Shown one piece after another: positions 62,282-64,000 of a stretch of DNA of 64,000 nt. Both the position numbers and the translations under genes were made by a program. The stretch spans positions 1-64,000 of the forward strand of contig CAZKVU010000001.1 of NCBI GenBank assembly GCA_964556475.1. Direction: 5' to 3'. The DNA comes from CAZKVU01 sp964556475 (GTDB taxonomy: Bacteria > Patescibacteriota > Microgenomatia > UBA1406 > HO2-37-13b). Position 1 is the stretch's first letter, and each line of letters starts with the position of its first letter. The notes beneath the pieces are model-generated. The model saw only the letters and a list, made by a program, of their open reading frames with translations. It was not told the DNA's origin and ran no database searches.

Positions 62282-63544
62282 ATGAATCACTTTGCTCAAC
62301 GCCTTGCAGTACGCTTAATTCTTACTGGAGTATTCGTCGCAGTACTTATTACGGTTATCGCCTATGCCAGGGGTTACCGCTTTAATTTCTCGCAAAAAAA
62401 ACTGGACTCAACCGGAATACTCGTCGCCTCCTCATACCCTGATGGTGCAAAAATTTACCTCAATGGCGAACTTTTTGGAGCTACAAATCAAAACATTATT
62501 ATTGAACCTGGCGATTACGCTGTTGACATCAAAAAAGACGGCTTTACTACCTGGACTAAAAAGCTGAAAATCAAAGGAGAGCTCGTTATTAAAGCAGATG
62601 CATTACTTTTCCCGAACAACCCCTCACTTTCGCCTGTAACTTCCCTCGGGCTTATATTCGCACAAACATCACCAACAAAAGGAAAATCTATTCTTATGTC
62701 ACAGACCAATGACCTTGAAAAAGACGGCATCTACGTTCTTGAAAATAACCGCAATCCATTATCGTCGGTTAGTGAATCTAAATTGCTCATCCTCAAATCT
62801 GCCTTACCAGCAAATGCAGACCTCGCTAAAAGCACCATTGAATTTTCTCCTGATGAATCTGAGGCAATCATAACCATACGATCTGCATCAGAACCGGTCA
62901 TTCTTGGAATTTACCTTGTAAATCTTTCAGAGGCCGAACAAACACCGTTCAGCATTACTCGATCAGTTGATACTGTCCGTACTGCCTGGCAAACTGAAGC
63001 AGCTAAACTTCGAACTCGTAAAATCCAAACTTACAAAAAACCGCTACCATCAATTATCACCTCCTCTTTTGACATTATTTCTTTCTCGCCGGATGAAGAA
63101 AAAATCTTATACAAGTCACTTGAATCAGTTGAGTTGCCTGTCATTATCAAACCCCGCCTCATCGCAACAAATCAAACGCCTGAAACTCGCCTGCTCGAAA
63201 AAGGCGGCATCTATATATATGACAGCAAGGAAGACAAAAATTACCTTGTTTTCTCGCCAAAAGATATGCAGAAGCTCGGTGCGCTCCAGGATATGCCTGT
63301 TTCAGACTGGTTATTCTGGTATCCAGACTCCGCTCATATTATTATGATGAGGCCGAATGACGAAGGTATCCCCGCCCTTATAAGCGTCACTGATTACGAC
63401 GGAACCAATATGGTTGATGTGTATACCGGACCATTCGAGAATAATTACTTGAGCATAACCAGAGATGGAAAATTGCTTATTTTAACCAACTTCAATGCCC
63501 GCTCTGGAGCATTACCAGACGTTTATACCGTTGGAATTAAATAA
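62282..63544 (+). CDS. PEGA-domain membrane protein with propeller-like C-terminus
   Basis: A 420-residue protein from the ATG at 62282 (MNHFAQRLAVRLILTG); the frame is open from 62249 but that start would overlap the promoter. A TM helix (about 11-30) is followed by a PEGA domain (about 43-105: VASSYPDGAKIYLNGELFG, then PGDYAVDIKKDGF), a surface-associated beta domain. The remainder has repeated strand patterns such as SFSPDEEKILY and FWYPDSAHIIMM, like WD40/TolB-type propellers. Probably co-transcribed with the sortase gene, which starts eight bases later. Confidence 0.83.
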   Translation: MNHFAQRLAVRLILTGVFVAVLITVIAYARGYRFNFSQKKLDSTGILVASSYPDGAKIYLNGELFGATNQNIIIEPGDYAVDIKKDGFTTWTKKLKIKGELVIKADALLFPNNPSLSPVTSLGLIFAQTSPTKGKSILMSQTNDLEKDGIYVLENNRNPLSSVSESKLLILKSALPANADLAKSTIEFSPDESEAIITIRSASEPVILGIYLVNLSEAEQTPFSITRSVDTVRTAWQTEAAKLRTRKIQTYKKPLPSIITSSFDIISFSPDEEKILYKSLESVELPVIIKPRLIATNQTPETRLLEKGGIYIYDSKEDKNYLVFSPKDMQKLGALQDMPVSDWLFWYPDSAHIIMMRPNDEGIPALISVTDYDGTNMVDVYTGPFENNYLSITRDGKLLILTNFNARSGALPDVYTVGIK

Positions 63545-63552
63545 TCATAACA

Positions 63553-64000
63553 GTGTCAAACATATCACACCATTTCAAAAGGATTCACAAATCCATAGCT
63601 CACCGTGAAATTGCGCCCGGGTTATCTTCTGCTGATTTCCTGAAAATTCTGACACTCAGGACAATTGGCAATTTCCTCATTCTCCTTTCAATCTACATGC
63701 TTGGCTGGGTTTTTTATAAACCTGTTCTTGAGGAAGTAAAATATTTCTCAAACCAGATTACACACAAAAAATACATTCTTGTTGAACAGGAAAACGACCC
63801 GCAATTTAAAATCACAAAAAATCAAGGCCAGGGTGGACTTCTGAGCGGGATCCTTAATGGAAATGGCCAGAACATCGAAGTGCTTGCTCCAACAGACCCT
63901 AACTTCTCAATTGTAATTCCAAAACTTGGTGCTAATGCAAAAGTGGTTCCAAACGTAAGCACAGCAAACAAAAACCAGTATCTTGATGCCTTAAAACAAG
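63553..64000 (+). CDS. Sortase (5' part, truncated by window end)
   Basis: Begins with GTG at 63553 (product starting MSNISHHFKRIHKS) and runs off the window after 149 codons. A basic N-terminus is followed by a TM helix at about residues 39-57 (TIGNFLILLSIYMLGWVFY) and then the start of a sortase domain: DPNFSIVIPKLGANAKVVPN and NKNQYLDALKQ match the first strands of class D/E-like sortases. The catalytic TLxTC and Arg lie beyond the window. It is the obvious candidate to process the LPKTG and LPNTG cohesins. No ATG alternative fits the N-terminus. Confidence 0.8.
   Translation, partial: MSNISHHFKRIHKSIAHREIAPGLSSADFLKILTLRTIGNFLILLSIYMLGWVFYKPVLEEVKYFSNQITHKKYILVEQENDPQFKITKNQGQGGLLSGILNGNGQNIEVLAPTDPNFSIVIPKLGANAKVVPNVSTANKNQYLDALKQ

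Overview
The window looks like a chromosomal scaffold piece from a Candidate Phyla Radiation (Patescibacteria) bacterium, probably of the Microgenomates group. This is inferred from gene content: standard code with TGA stops, many single-pass surface proteins with Pro/Thr/Ser linkers, DUF2207-type and PEGA proteins, an LPxTG/sortase cell-wall scheme and compact housekeeping genes. No rRNA is present to fix the taxonomy. There are six 100-N gaps. Four are false joins: each is flanked by the same 55 bases on both sides. Two are real gaps of unknown length.

Layout. 1-2.2 kb: peptide deformylase, a ribbon-helix-helix protein, ribosomal protein L28 and an M50 membrane protease. 2.2-11.3 kb (minus strand): a first cohesin/dockerin locus with three single-cohesin membrane proteins (one with an LPKTG sorting signal), a dockerin-tagged thermolysin-like protease and three further dockerin proteins. 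11.4-12.5 kb: rplJ-rplL. 12.6-14.2 kb: a subtilisin-like protease ending in a half dockerin. 14.2-29.3 kb: a small membrane protein, an HTH protein, a membrane metalloprotease, a 746-residue HExxH protein, then a minus-strand block of low-complexity proteins including a 2615-residue giant with a C-terminal PPP-type phosphatase domain and a glutaredoxin with a long Ala/Pro/Thr tail. 29.3-46.6 kb: a second, larger cohesin/dockerin locus with an LPNTG cohesin, two TM-anchored cohesins, two von Willebrand A dockerin proteins, a pectate-lyase dockerin protein, a cysteine-rich collagen-like dockerin protein and two more dockerin proteins. 46.7-64 kb: pth, a 7TM plus ATP-grasp/retropepsin pair, tRNA-Leu, tRNA-Ser, tRNA-Arg, an SGNH hydrolase, a LamG-like surface protein, a DUF2207 protein, a small metallopeptidase, a trypsin-like protease, a zinc-ribbon protein, a nucleotidyltransferase, a WecG/TagA glycosyltransferase, mreB, a PEGA protein and the 5' part of a sortase at the right edge.

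The central theme is a cellulosome-like display system: six clear single-cohesin proteins fixed to the cell by N-terminal TM helices or sortase signals, and twelve dockerin-bearing proteins carrying proteases, a pectate lyase, vWA adhesion domains or undescribed beta-rich domains. Cohesin and dockerin genes are adjacent in pairs, suggesting cognate partners. The dockerin proteins of the second locus share several domains I cannot assign to a known family. A second theme is transcriptional: many genes have a sigma70-like -10 box ending only 6-8 nt before the ATG and no Shine-Dalgarno, which implies leaderless mRNAs. This was used to choose several start codons.
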